64,000 bases of DNA from an uncultured Draconibacterium sp. GTDB taxonomy: Bacteria > Bacteroidota > Bacteroidia > Bacteroidales > Prolixibacteraceae. The position numbers were made by a program, and so were the translations under genes. Below the pieces are notes generated by a model, which saw only the letters and a list, made by a program, of their open reading frames with translations, ran no database searches and had not been told where the DNA came from. Below are positions 36,439 through 46,085 of the stretch, piece by piece. Each line of letters opens with the position of its first letter. The first letter of the stretch is position 1. The stretch is from positions 3,444,501 through 3,508,500 of the forward strand of contig NZ_OY781365.1 of assembly GCF_963676815.1 (NCBI RefSeq). Direction: 5' to 3'.

Positions 36439-36545
36439 CAGTTAACTTCTAGCTTTTAGACACACGCTACAAGTAAGAAAATTTATTCCATACTTCAAAC
36501 TTTGTGCTGTGGTCTTCCAACTTATGTCTCCGGGCTTCCGTCTTT

Positions 36546-37361
36546 TTAATACTGTTCCTTATCGCTAGGGAAATCCTGCGACTTAACATCGTTAATATAA
36601 TTGCCTACCGCACCTTTAATTTCGGCAGCCAGGTTGTGGTACCTGCGTAGAAAACGTGGAGAAAACTGTTGTGTAATGCCCAGCATATCGTGGATTACCA
36701 ACACCTGACCATCAACACCACCTCCGGCACCAATTCCAATTACCGGAATCTTCAGCTCATTGGCCACACGTTCGCCAAGTGCAGCCGGTATTTTTTCCAG
36801 CACAATGGCAAAACAACCGGCTTCTTCCAGCAATTTAGCGTCGCTAATCAATTTTTCAGCTTCTGCTTCCTGTTTGGCGCGTACGGTGTAAGTACCAAAT
36901 TTATGAATTGATTGTGGCATTAAACCCAGGTGTCCCATCACCGGAATTCCGGCCGAAAGGATACGTTTTACCGATTCGATAACTTCTTCGCCACCTTCAA
37001 GTTTTACTGCATCAGCAGCTGTTTCTTTCATTATGCGAATGGCAGAACTCAGTGCTTCGCGCGAGTTGCCCTGGTAGGTTCCGAAAGGAAGATCGACCAC
37101 CACGAGTGCACGGTTTACGGCACGTACTACCGATGCACCCATAAAAATCATTTCATTAAGGGTGATAGGCAGCGTGGTTTCGTGGCCCGCCATTACGTTC
37201 GAGGCCGAATCGCCAACCAGAATTACATCCAATCCAGCTTCATCAACCAGCTGTGCCATACTGTAATCGTAGGCTGTTAACATCGATATTTTTTCTCCAC
37301 GCAATTTCATTTCCGATAAACGGTGCGTGGTAACTTTTCTGACTTCGCTATGTACTGACAT
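36546..37361 (-). CDS. panB: 3-methyl-2-oxobutanoate hydroxymethyltransferase
   Basis: The 271-residue enzyme makes ketopantoate from 2-oxoisovalerate and methylene-tetrahydrofolate, the first step towards pantothenate. It has ISMLTAYDYSMAQLVDEAG near the start, the metal-binding LVGDSASNVMAGHE, the catalytic region VKLEGGEEV, and the GIGAGGGVDGQVLVIHD motif. The length is typical. Other pan genes are not in the window. Confidence 0.96.
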   Translation of the reverse strand: MSVHSEVRKVTTHRLSEMKLRGEKISMLTAYDYSMAQLVDEAGLDVILVGDSASNVMAGHETTLPITLNEMIFMGASVVRAVNRALVVVDLPFGTYQGNSREALSSAIRIMKETAADAVKLEGGEEVIESVKRILSAGIPVMGHLGLMPQSIHKFGTYTVRAKQEAEAEKLISDAKLLEEAGCFAIVLEKIPAALGERVANELKIPVIGIGAGGGVDGQVLVIHDMLGITQQFSPRFLRRYHNLAAEIKGAVGNYINDVKSQDFPSDKEQY

Positions 37362-37530
37362 GTCTGTTTGTATTCAAATTAGACAGCAAAATTAACCAAA
37401 CCTTTTGTTTAACCCAAAAGCTGTTGGTTTTTCGCATAAGTGGCTGCTGTGGCTTAACGTTTATTAACCGGTTTATGCATGTACTTTTCGCAAGGTTTGT
37501 TTTCTTTGTGGGTAATTTTAAAGTCGGAAA

Positions 37531-38877
37531 ATGAGAAAACTATCTTACGCACTCCCCCGGGTTTGTTTACTATTGATTTTTGTTTTGTCCATTTTTGTTG
37601 CTGAAGCTCAGGAACAAGTGATTAATAACGATGTGGTTTCATTTAAAAAAAGTGAGCTGAACTGGGGATTGATTACAGGCGTGAGCAAAGAGACCGAAGA
37701 ATTACTGAGCGACGAAAGCCGTTTTGACGAAGAACGTACTCTGTTTAATGGTAAATTTTTGTTGGAAAATACCTACTGGAATTTACTCGACTACAAACAG
37801 GAACGATTGAGTTTTAAGGTGGAACTTGGTCCTTTTGGCGGTTATGGCAATTGGATTGATAGCTCGAAAGTTGAATACACAAATGCCGACCAGGATTTTT
37901 ATGGTGTAAGAAGTTCGGCAAATATAGATTACAGTTACCGCTTTTATTACGATGCAAAAAGTTACACCGTGATTGATGTAAGTGCCTGGGGGCGTTACGA
38001 GGTGTTTAAGCAGAACCTGGATGGAACCAGTACCGATTCGCTTGGTGTTACTACTCCGGTTGACGAAAGCGATACCAAAGATCGCCTGCGCTATGGCTTA
38101 AATGCTAAAGTTGGCTGGGGATCGGGACGATTAAGCCCGATGAACCACTTAATGACGGCTCACTACCTTCTCGAAAAATATTACCCGGGGCGTTTGTTTT
38201 CTGATTACGAAATTGCGCAGTTTGCTCAGGTTATTGCCAATATAAAACACAACCGCGATTTTAAAGAAGGCCACGTTCCGGAAAAAGAAATGGAGGAAGT
38301 GGTAGATTTTATACGCAGCACTTTTGTGTTGGCATCTCCTGAATCGATGGCTGCCGAATGGAAGTTTAGCGAGTTTGATCCGCGTTACCAGGGAAATCGC
38401 TTCGAAATTGGTCCACATTTTAAATACTATAATCAGGAACCGGATTTTCTGTTTGGTGGATACATGCAGTACGACAATGCTAAATATTTGAATATAAAAT
38501 GGAACCGGAATTTCTCGGCCGGACTGGTATATAACCGTTACACCAAAACGGGAATGGAGTATGTTGATGAATATCAGGTAAACTCGAATGTGAGTCGCGA
38601 CTGGGCAACAGCCGATATCAATTTGGGATGGAGTTACTATCCAAACCTAAAAACCCAATTCGATTTTGGTCTTCGTTATGTTCCGGGAATCGAGCTGAAT
38701 AATTTCGACGAAGTGGGCTCGTTAAGCAACAATTTTATTCCATACCTGGCTTATTTCACTCAGCTAAACGCCAAATCAAGAGTAAAACTCAACTTCGCAT
38801 GGCGTATTTCCGATGGCGAACAGTTTGTTGTTCCCGGGCCGGAGTTTTCGCTGGCAATATACCGTAGTAAATATTAG
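37531..38877 (+). CDS. Beta-barrel outer-membrane protein with helical insert (paralog 1)
   Basis: The 448-residue protein has a cleavable signal peptide (near FVAEAQEQ) and alternating beta-strand pattern with a C-terminal aromatic/aliphatic strand (SLAIYRSKY), as in outer-membrane barrels. In the middle (about residues 190-270) is a helical segment: a G-G-GR turn (GWGSGRLSP), then AHYLLEKYYPGRLFSDYEIAQFAQVI, NIKHNRDF and a basic/acidic helix. A related order occurs in the protein at 40145-41470. The family is unknown to me and no enzyme motif is visible. Size and motif spacing are as expected for the paralog pair. Confidence 0.75.
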   Translation: MRKLSYALPRVCLLLIFVLSIFVAEAQEQVINNDVVSFKKSELNWGLITGVSKETEELLSDESRFDEERTLFNGKFLLENTYWNLLDYKQERLSFKVELGPFGGYGNWIDSSKVEYTNADQDFYGVRSSANIDYSYRFYYDAKSYTVIDVSAWGRYEVFKQNLDGTSTDSLGVTTPVDESDTKDRLRYGLNAKVGWGSGRLSPMNHLMTAHYLLEKYYPGRLFSDYEIAQFAQVIANIKHNRDFKEGHVPEKEMEEVVDFIRSTFVLASPESMAAEWKFSEFDPRYQGNRFEIGPHFKYYNQEPDFLFGGYMQYDNAKYLNIKWNRNFSAGLVYNRYTKTGMEYVDEYQVNSNVSRDWATADINLGWSYYPNLKTQFDFGLRYVPGIELNNFDEVGSLSNNFIPYLAYFTQLNAKSRVKLNFAWRISDGEQFVVPGPEFSLAIYRSKY

Positions 38878-38878
38878 A

Positions 38879-39988
38879 CTAAACCCGCAGGAAAATCTTC
38901 TTTTTATACATGTAATACAGCAATCCCCAAATTAGTGCGAGGCCAAGTAGCAGCATCAGAAATTGTCCGGCATCGCCCATTGGTTTGGTAATCCAGCCAA
39001 AGAAGAATTCGGTAATAAACTGCATATCGATGATGCGCACAAAAAGGTAAACGAAAATGGAGTTCATACCGATTACCCGGAAATAGAATGCCCAACCACG
39101 AATTTTCCAATGGTCGATGATTAGGAAAAACAAGGCGATCAGCAGAAAACTAATTCCGCCGGCAAGCATATTAAATGTTGAAGTCCAGCATTTTTTAATA
39201 ATAGGGTAGAAGGTTGATAATGCCAGCGCCAGAATAATCAGTCCAACACCTGTGGCAGCCATGTAGCCAATTTTTTGCCAGTCGGTGGTTTTGCGGTTTC
39301 GCAGAATATTTCCGGCAATGGTACCCATTAGTGTAATTCCGGTTGCCGAAAGACTACACAAAATTCCTTCCGGGTCAAATGTTCCTCCATGTAATCGTCC
39401 CGGTAAAAACAGCTGGTCGATATAGCCATTTATACAACCTTCGGGCGTCAATACTCCGGCGCCAACTCCCGGAACAGGAATAAGTAACTGAATAATTCCA
39501 AAGCCAACCAGAATGCCAGCTAGCCAGTAAATTCGGCTTTTAAACGAATGGAAATAAATAACAATAAGCGATGCAAAAAAGTAACCGATTCCAATTTGCC
39601 CCAGTACACTTGCAATTCGTCCATCGGCAAAACCATTTTGGAAAGTACCGTTGTACAGAATACCTAAAACGATGAGAATAAGCATACGTTTCAGCGCTTT
39701 TAATGCCAGTCGTTTTCGGGGGACATTCTTTTCGATTTTTGCTTTTATCGAAAAAGGTATTGCAACACCCGCGATAAACATGAAAAGCGGAAAAATCAGG
39801 TCTTCGAAATTAAAGCCTGCCCACTCGGCATGGTGCATTTGATGGGCCAGCCATTCGGCGCCGGTAATTTGCGATATGGCCGTGGCCAAAACACCGCCGC
39901 CGGCTATCCAAAACATATCAAATCCGCGAAGTACGTCTAACGATTGAAGTCTTTTTTGTGGTTCAGTCCGTAATGATTTAGTTGCCAT
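38879..39988 (-). CDS. DUF5009/HGSNAT-like membrane acyltransferase
   Basis: The 369-residue multi-spanning protein has the opening motif RLQSLDVLRGFDMFWIAGGG and the DLIFPLFMFIAGVAIPFS segment typical of DUF5009/YeiB-like homologues of heparan-alpha-glucosaminide N-acetyltransferase. In the animal enzyme a histidine in a membrane loop transfers acetyl groups to glucosamine; the bacterial role is not known. It ends one base after the first barrel protein stop, on the opposite strand, and is divergent from the second barrel paralog. Confidence 0.9.
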   Translation of the reverse strand: MATKSLRTEPQKRLQSLDVLRGFDMFWIAGGGVLATAISQITGAEWLAHQMHHAEWAGFNFEDLIFPLFMFIAGVAIPFSIKAKIEKNVPRKRLALKALKRMLILIVLGILYNGTFQNGFADGRIASVLGQIGIGYFFASLIVIYFHSFKSRIYWLAGILVGFGIIQLLIPVPGVGAGVLTPEGCINGYIDQLFLPGRLHGGTFDPEGILCSLSATGITLMGTIAGNILRNRKTTDWQKIGYMAATGVGLIILALALSTFYPIIKKCWTSTFNMLAGGISFLLIALFFLIIDHWKIRGWAFYFRVIGMNSIFVYLFVRIIDMQFITEFFFGWITKPMGDAGQFLMLLLGLALIWGLLYYMYKKKIFLRV

Positions 39989-40144
39989 AGTTGTTTTAGT
40001 TTAGTCTCTTAAAAATAGTAAACATTCTGATTGATAAAACAGACGAGGAATTTAATTGAGTGTTTCATGTTGTAAAATATTTTCTATTTTGTTAAATGGT
40101 ATGGTTGTTGCAACTAACACATCATTACCATAAAAACCAATAAA

Positions 40145-41470
40145 ATGAAACGAATTTACCCTTTTATCGCATTTCTGTTTTTCAGTTATTTTTCTTTTGC
40201 CCAGTACGAAAACTTTGATCTTTCGGAGTATAAGTTGCCGGAGATAAAGCGGCATCAGTTGGATGTAGAGTTTGGTGCAGATGGAGAATCCGAATACCGG
40301 AAAGTGAACTACGACAACTCAGAAACAAATATTGACGATAATTTTAATGCTAACATAAATAGTAGTTTACTTTATTCATATTTCAAAAATACAGAAAAGG
40401 TTCAGGGAAATCTGGATATTGATTTCGTAACGAGTTTTATTAGTGACAGACGAGAACGAAATAGTGTAGTTTTGGATGATAAATCCACATTTAATAACGT
40501 CTTGCGAGTTTCCTACGAAGCAAAATATTATCTCAGAAATCAATGGTTCTATTTACTCGATCCATACTTATATTTGAGTTACAACCACCGGGAGAATGAT
40601 GATTGGGAATCTAATTACAATAGCACTTCAGTTAATCCGTCTTTCGGGGTAGGATTTGGAAAGGGAAGGATAGAGCAAGTACAGGATTACCGACAGGCCA
40701 TTTTAATTATTAATGAAATGGAGAAAAGAGGAGTATTGAATCGAGGATTAACTGAGAATGAATTGCTGGAATTTGCACAAGAAATATCGATAATTAAAAA
40801 CGAACGTTTTTTTGATAGCAGGAAAAGAAAAGAAAAAGAATTAAAAACGATTGATAGTTTTCTTCACCAAAGAGGTCTTATTGCCGACAATGATATCAAC
40901 TACTTTGTAGGAATGGATGATTTGTGGAGATACGGAGCTCTGCAAATTCGAGAAAGTGGAGACGAGATAAAGTTTGTGGTTTTTCCAGGATATGTTTATG
41001 ATGACTGGAGTGGAAATGTTTACGAACAACTTAATTTGGGAGGAGCAATTAGATATAAATATCGAAAACCATTAAATCTAAAATGGCAATTTAATACTAA
41101 TCTCAATCTCAATCATTATTATCACAAAGTATTAAAACAGGAGGGCATATCAACTTCGGAAACAAAATATCGATCTAATTTTATTGCAAATAGTGCTGTT
41201 GGTTATTATCCGAATACACGAACATATATCTCAGCTGAATTATTTCTCGTAGTAGAAAACAGAAGTAATGATAAGGTTTTGGATTCAGATGGTTATAATG
41301 AACACATAAGACTGGCAACACGCGCATATTATTATATCTCAGAAAAATTAAGATTAGGCCTCAATATATCATACAACTGGTACAATAATGAGACATATGG
41401 GAATACAGTAACAGGTTCGAGCAGTAATAACTTCAACTACGATTTGGCCCTTAATTACGCCATCTTCTAA
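40145..41470 (+). CDS. Beta-barrel outer-membrane protein with helical insert (paralog 2)
   Basis: The 441-residue protein has a signal peptide (near YFSFAQYE) and beta-strand-rich halves ending in NYDLALNYAIF. The central helical insert has GFGKGRIEQVQDYRQAILI, EKRGVLNRGLTENELLEFAQ, EISIIKNERFFDSRKRKEKEL and IDSFLHQRGLI. The order (glycine-rich turn, helix, ELLEFAQ/EIAQFAQ, KN-R-F-D) is shared with the protein at 37531-38877. The gene is visibly more AT-rich than its neighbours, so it may be less adapted or acquired. The function is unknown; a structural or transport role in the outer membrane is inference. Confidence 0.75.
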   Translation: MKRIYPFIAFLFFSYFSFAQYENFDLSEYKLPEIKRHQLDVEFGADGESEYRKVNYDNSETNIDDNFNANINSSLLYSYFKNTEKVQGNLDIDFVTSFISDRRERNSVVLDDKSTFNNVLRVSYEAKYYLRNQWFYLLDPYLYLSYNHRENDDWESNYNSTSVNPSFGVGFGKGRIEQVQDYRQAILIINEMEKRGVLNRGLTENELLEFAQEISIIKNERFFDSRKRKEKELKTIDSFLHQRGLIADNDINYFVGMDDLWRYGALQIRESGDEIKFVVFPGYVYDDWSGNVYEQLNLGGAIRYKYRKPLNLKWQFNTNLNLNHYYHKVLKQEGISTSETKYRSNFIANSAVGYYPNTRTYISAELFLVVENRSNDKVLDSDGYNEHIRLATRAYYYISEKLRLGLNISYNWYNNETYGNTVTGSSSNNFNYDLALNYAIF

Positions 41471-41567
41471 AACCAATTCAGCAAGTGATTTTCAATAGAA
41501 CCCGAAAGTCACCTGCTGAAATATTAATCCTTATTCATTAATCCTTCATCCTTTATTTCTGTCGTTT

Positions 41568-41584
41568 TGTCACCACTTCTGACA
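41568..41584. promoter_or_regulatory. Possible operator upstream of dnaK
   Basis: An inverted repeat TGTCA-N7-TGACA lies 130 bases before the dnaK start, with a further TGTCA half-site at 41613-41617. It may bind a stress regulator; this is inference. Confidence 0.35.
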
Positions 41585-41647
41585 GGATTTTTATTGTGGC
41601 GTGGCAATAGTGTGTCAGATTTTACATTCATTCCGCCGATTTTCGCG

Positions 41648-41663
41648 TGGCACAGTCATTGAT
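41648..41663 (+). promoter_or_regulatory. Sigma-54-like promoter element upstream of dnaK
   Basis: TGGCAC-N5-TTGAT matches the -24/-12 consensus TGGCAC-N5-TTGCW except for GA in place of the key GC at -12. Its right edge is 50 bases before the dnaK ATG. The mismatch at an important position keeps this tentative. Confidence 0.35.
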
Positions 41664-41713
41664 TATTTCCTGACGTAAATTTTTAGAACAATAAAAACTT
41701 AAAAAATATAACA

Positions 41714-43642
41714 ATGGGAAAAATTATCGGAATTGACTTAGGAACTACAAACTCTTGTGTTTCTGTAATGGAAGGTAACGAGCCTGTAGTTATCCCTAAC
41801 AGCGAGGGAAAACGTACAACACCTTCTATCGTTGCTTTCGTAGAAAACGGAGAACGCAAAGTTGGTGATCCTGCAAAACGTCAGGCAATCACTAACCCAA
41901 CAAAAACAATCTTCTCGATTAAACGATTCATGGGAGAAACTTTTGATCAGGTATCAAAAGAAGTAAACCGTGTACCTTATAAAGTTGTAAAAGGCGACAA
42001 CAACACTCCGCGTGTTGAAATCGACGACAGAAAATATTCGCCACAGGAAATCTCGGCAATGACACTTCAGAAAATGAAGAAAACAGCTGAGGATTATCTT
42101 GGACAGGAAGTAACTGAAGCAGTAGTAACTGTTCCTGCATACTTTAGCGATTCGCAACGTCAGGCAACAAAAGAAGCCGGTGAGATTGCCGGTTTAAAAG
42201 TGCGTCGTATCATTAACGAACCTACTGCTGCATCGTTGGCTTACGGTTTGGATAAGATGGACAGAGACATGAAAATCGCAGTATTCGACCTTGGTGGTGG
42301 TACTTTTGATATTTCTATTCTTGAGTTGGGTGATGGTGTTTTTGAAGTGAAATCGACCGACGGTGATACGCACCTTGGTGGTGACGATTTCGACCAGGTA
42401 ATTATCGACTGGTTGGCCGACGAGTTTAACAGCGAAGAAGGCATCGACCTGCGTAAAGATCCAATGGCATTGCAACGTTTGAAAGAGGCTGCTGAAAAAG
42501 CAAAAATCGAATTGTCGAGCTCTTCTCAAACCGAGATCAACCTGCCATACATTATGCCGGTTAACGGTATTCCAAAACACCTGGTGAAAACATTGTCGCG
42601 TGCAAAATTCGAGCAGTTGACCGATACTTTGATCAACGCTACAATCGAACCTTGTCGCAAGGCATTGAAAAATGCAGGTATGACAGCAAGCGATATCGAC
42701 GAAGTAATCCTTGTAGGTGGATCAACACGTATTCCTGCCATTCAGGATAAAGTAAAAGAATTCTTTGGTAAAGAAGCTTCAAAAGGTGTAAACCCTGACG
42801 AGGTGGTTGCTATTGGTGCAGCTATTCAGGGTGGTGTTTTAACCGGAGAGGTAAAAGACGTTCTTCTGCTTGACGTAACTCCACTTTCATTAGGTATTGA
42901 AACTATGGGGGGTGTAATGACCAAGTTGATTGAGTCGAATACAACTATTCCGACTAAAAAATCGGAAACATTTACAACCGCTGCCGACAATCAGCCTTCT
43001 GTAGAAATTCATGTTCTGCAAGGTGAGCGTCCAATTGCATCGGGTAACAAAACTATCGGTCGTTTCCACTTAGACGGAATTCCACCATCACCACGTGGTA
43101 TCCCACAAATTGAGGTAACTTTCGATATCGATGCAAACGGTATATTACACGTACACGCAAAAGACAAAGCAACAGGTAAATCGCAGTCAATCCGAATCGA
43201 GGCTTCTTCAGGTCTTTCGGATGATGAGATCAACCGTATGAAATCGGAAGCAGAAGCAAACGCTGAAGCCGATAAAAAAGCAAAAGAAACGGCTGATAAA
43301 ATCAACCAGGCTGACAGTTTGATCTTCCAGACTGAGAAGCAGTTGAAAGAGTATGGTGACAAATTGCCTGCCGACAAAAAAGGTCCGATCGAAGATGCAT
43401 TGAAAAAGCTGAAAGAAGCACACGCTTCAAAAGATCTGGCTGCAATTGATGCTGCCATGAACGAGTTGAACACAGTATTCCAGGCAGCTTCGCAGGAAAT
43501 GTACAATGCTTCGCAAGCACAGGGTGGTGCTGAAGGACCTCAGGGAGGACCACAAGCCGATCCGAATGCAGGAGCACAAGGTGGCGACTCAAAAGGAGAC
43601 GACGGCGAAGTAACCGACGTTGACTTTGAAGAAGTCAAGTAG
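41714..43642 (+). CDS. dnaK: Chaperone protein DnaK (Hsp70)
   Basis: The 642-residue ATP-driven chaperone has the nucleotide-binding motifs IGIDLGTTNSCVSV at the N-terminus, then VPAYFSDSQRQATKEAG, FDLGGGTFDISILE and LVGGSTRIPAIQ. The substrate-binding domain starts near residue 390 (LLLDVTPLSLGIETMGG), and the C-terminal lid ends in the typical acidic EVTDVDFEEVK. There is no dnaJ or grpE nearby. It ends in a strong terminator and the mobile element begins just downstream. Confidence 0.98.
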   Translation: MGKIIGIDLGTTNSCVSVMEGNEPVVIPNSEGKRTTPSIVAFVENGERKVGDPAKRQAITNPTKTIFSIKRFMGETFDQVSKEVNRVPYKVVKGDNNTPRVEIDDRKYSPQEISAMTLQKMKKTAEDYLGQEVTEAVVTVPAYFSDSQRQATKEAGEIAGLKVRRIINEPTAASLAYGLDKMDRDMKIAVFDLGGGTFDISILELGDGVFEVKSTDGDTHLGGDDFDQVIIDWLADEFNSEEGIDLRKDPMALQRLKEAAEKAKIELSSSSQTEINLPYIMPVNGIPKHLVKTLSRAKFEQLTDTLINATIEPCRKALKNAGMTASDIDEVILVGGSTRIPAIQDKVKEFFGKEASKGVNPDEVVAIGAAIQGGVLTGEVKDVLLLDVTPLSLGIETMGGVMTKLIESNTTIPTKKSETFTTAADNQPSVEIHVLQGERPIASGNKTIGRFHLDGIPPSPRGIPQIEVTFDIDANGILHVHAKDKATGKSQSIRIEASSGLSDDEINRMKSEAEANAEADKKAKETADKINQADSLIFQTEKQLKEYGDKLPADKKGPIEDALKKLKEAHASKDLAAIDAAMNELNTVFQAASQEMYNASQAQGGAEGPQGGPQADPNAGAQGGDSKGDDGEVTDVDFEEVK

Positions 43643-43674
43643 GGTACGATTATTAAGGATAATCAATAATTAGT

Positions 43675-43709
43675 AAAACGCAGTAAGTTTCTGACTTACT
43701 GCGTTTTTT
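43675..43709 (+). terminator. Intrinsic terminator of dnaK
   Basis: A perfect 13-bp stem AAAACGCAGTAAG/CTTACTGCGTTTT (43675-43687 with 43695-43707) with 7-base loop ends in a T-run. It is 33 bases past the dnaK stop. Confidence 0.92.
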
Positions 43710-43883
43710 GTTTGTAGTCACTTGATGTTGTTAACTTGTTTTTTATGTATTTTTAGCTTATATTAGTATCATATTTGTACCGCGCGTTATTTGACGTTAA
43801 AGTGCGCCTTAAACAGTCTTATTTAGTCTTAACGGGGCTTATTTATGCTTTTTTAGCTTGATGTAGTGCTAATTGATAAATAT

Positions 43884-44453
43884 ATGGCAAAAAGTAAACT
43901 TAAAATACCCAAGATATGCGAGCAGTGTGGAAAGCCGTTTGAAGCCAAAACCGTAGCAACCCGATTTTGTAGCCCTTATTGTGTTGATAAATCAGGAAGA
44001 GCAAAAAGAAGACGAGCCAAGGAGGCAATAGAAAAGCAAACATTGTTGGAAGAATCGATTAATAAGATAGCTGAGATCCAAACTCGGCCATTTATTTCGG
44101 TTTCGGAAGCTACAGTTCTTTTTGGGATATCAAAAGATACTATTCGTCGACTCATTAAAGCAGGGAAAATTCCAGCTTATAATTTAGGACAACGATTAAC
44201 CAGAGTTAGTCGAGTACATATAGAGGCAATGTTTACAGCTGTAGACTTACCTGAAGATCCTGATGAAAAGCCTGTTCGAATGCAATACGATAAAAGTGAA
44301 TGTTATAATATTGCCGAAGTAACAGAAAAATTTGGAATATCTCCTTCAACCGTAAACAAAACGATCCGTAAATACAGCATTCCCCGAAGGCAAATTGGGA
44401 AATATGTGTATGTACCTAAAGAGCAAATTGAAGAGCTATTTTCAAAAAAATAA
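43884..44453 (+). CDS. Zinc-ribbon, twin helix-turn-helix (excisionase-like) protein
   Basis: The 189-residue protein has a zinc ribbon (CEQCGKPFEAKTVATRFCSPYC) and two MerR/excisionase-like HTH domains. The first is at about residues 75-120 (FISVSEATVLFGISKDTIRRL, then KIPAYNLGQRLTRVSR), the second at about 140-189 (CYNIAEVTEKFGISPSTVNK). It probably regulates or directs excision by the integrase that starts 11 bases downstream. The ATG at 43884 is preferred over a GTG at 43866. It is the first gene inside the element. Confidence 0.82.
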   Translation: MAKSKLKIPKICEQCGKPFEAKTVATRFCSPYCVDKSGRAKRRRAKEAIEKQTLLEESINKIAEIQTRPFISVSEATVLFGISKDTIRRLIKAGKIPAYNLGQRLTRVSRVHIEAMFTAVDLPEDPDEKPVRMQYDKSECYNIAEVTEKFGISPSTVNKTIRKYSIPRRQIGKYVYVPKEQIEELFSKK

Positions 44454-44464
44454 ACTAATACCCC

Positions 44465-45724
44465 ATGAAACAATTATCAAAATCTAAAGTAACCGTTAGG
44501 CTTCGCAAGGCAGAAAATAGAAATGAGTGGTACATTTATTTAGAGAGTTATCCTGTGTTTGTTCCAGGAAAGAAAACGCCTCAACGCGTTAGGGAATACC
44601 TTAATAGGAGTGTAACTACAGTGGTATGGAATAAAAGGGGGAATGCTCGGATTAACGCCAATGGAATAAAGACTTACAAACCTAAACGGGATGATAATGG
44701 AATAATTATTTGTAAGAGTGAAGTTGATAATGAAAGCATGTTATATGCTGATGGTGTTCGTAAACTCCGACAGCGCGAATATGATCATGCGGATCTATAC
44801 AATGATACCGAAAGCGCTCAGGCTGAGCAAAAGGAACGATTACAGCAGAATTTTATCGATTACTTTACCAAAGTAACCTATAAACGTCATTCAAATAGCT
44901 CGAAATCTATTTTGATAAATTGGGAACGTTCCATTGAGTTCCTAAAACTTTATGCAGGAGATACCCTTTTATTTTCAGAATTAGATTTAAGTCTGACCGA
45001 AGGTTTCAGACTTTTTCTCTTGTCAGCACCACGAGGGGGCAACAAAGGTGGTAAGCTATCTCATAATTCCGCATCTACCTACTTTTCTGTTTTTAAGGCA
45101 GCGCTTAAGCAGGCTTTCATTGATGGATATCTGGCTAGTGATTTATCTGCTAAGATAAAAGGGATCCAGTGGCAGGAATCTCGCAGGGAATACCTAACCG
45201 TAGAGGAACTAAATAAACTTGTAGCTACTCCATGTGAACGTGATGTTCTTAAAAGAGCTGCTCTTTTTTCTGCTCTAACAGGATTGAGGCTTATTGACAT
45301 TCAGCAACTAAAATGGAATGAAATAATTGTTGATGGAAATCAAGCGCGATTACAATTTACACAACAGAAAACCAAAGGATTTGAATATACTCCGATTTCA
45401 GAACAAGCCTTGCAGCTTTGTGGGGAAGTAGGAACACCAGAGCAATTGGTCTTTGAAGATTTGCCGGGCCCGGCATGGATTTCTAGACCATTAAAAAATT
45501 GGATTGAAGCTGCAGGTATCAAAAAGAAGATCACATTTCATAATTTCAGACATACATTTGCAACCTTGCAATTATCAAGCGGAACAGATATCTATACGGT
45601 TAGTAAAATGCTTGGACATACGAATGTAAAAACTACTCAGATTTATGCAAAAGTGGTGGACGAGAAGAAAAACAAGGCAGCACAAGCTATAAAATTAGAT
45701 GACATCAAAAACTTAAGGAAATAG
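44465..45724 (+). CDS. Tyrosine-type site-specific integrase
   Basis: The 419-residue recombinase has an N-terminal arm-binding region, a SAM-like core-binding domain (about residues 130-230) and a catalytic domain with Arg in ALTGLRLIDIQQL, then HNFRHTFATLQL with His and Arg, LGHTNVKTTQIYAKV with His and nucleophile Tyr. It should integrate and excise the surrounding element through a covalent tyrosine intermediate. All catalytic residues appear intact. It follows the HTH protein by 11 bases, as in other Bacteroidota elements. Confidence 0.95.
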   Translation: MKQLSKSKVTVRLRKAENRNEWYIYLESYPVFVPGKKTPQRVREYLNRSVTTVVWNKRGNARINANGIKTYKPKRDDNGIIICKSEVDNESMLYADGVRKLRQREYDHADLYNDTESAQAEQKERLQQNFIDYFTKVTYKRHSNSSKSILINWERSIEFLKLYAGDTLLFSELDLSLTEGFRLFLLSAPRGGNKGGKLSHNSASTYFSVFKAALKQAFIDGYLASDLSAKIKGIQWQESRREYLTVEELNKLVATPCERDVLKRAALFSALTGLRLIDIQQLKWNEIIVDGNQARLQFTQQKTKGFEYTPISEQALQLCGEVGTPEQLVFEDLPGPAWISRPLKNWIEAAGIKKKITFHNFRHTFATLQLSSGTDIYTVSKMLGHTNVKTTQIYAKVVDEKKNKAAQAIKLDDIKNLRK

Positions 45725-46085
45725 TCTTTCAATATTTCATTTTAGCTCAGTAGATTCATTTTATTAAAGTTTTAGAATACTTTTCAGATAATCAATTTTT
45801 GATTGATGCTTTTTGAGCTTGTATTCTGAAAAGTCTAAAAAAAGCGAAACGGAACCACATTATTGCTTTACGTAAATACAAAAACGAGTAGTAAGACTAC
45901 CCAATAAATGACAAATTTAAAGAGTTTAATACATACTTTAGAGCTCATAAAGTTGCTTCTGCTCCATTTTGAACAAAGTCTGATATGTTACCTGTATCAG
46001 ATCCGGTACTGCTAGTGGTACATGTACTGATACCGGAAGAATTATAGTGATTAATTTGTAAATGCTTTACTACTGAATATATAAG
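45725..46085. other. Intergenic region between integrase and hipA with inverted repeats
   Basis: These 361 bases lie between convergent genes. They contain the inverted repeats ACTTTTCAG/CTGAAAAGT with flanking GAATAC/GTATTC (about 45772-45840) and GTATCAG/CTGATAC around a GGTAC pair (about 45997-46036). Neither is followed by a long T-run. They may act as terminators or operators. No gene is visible. Confidence 0.45.
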
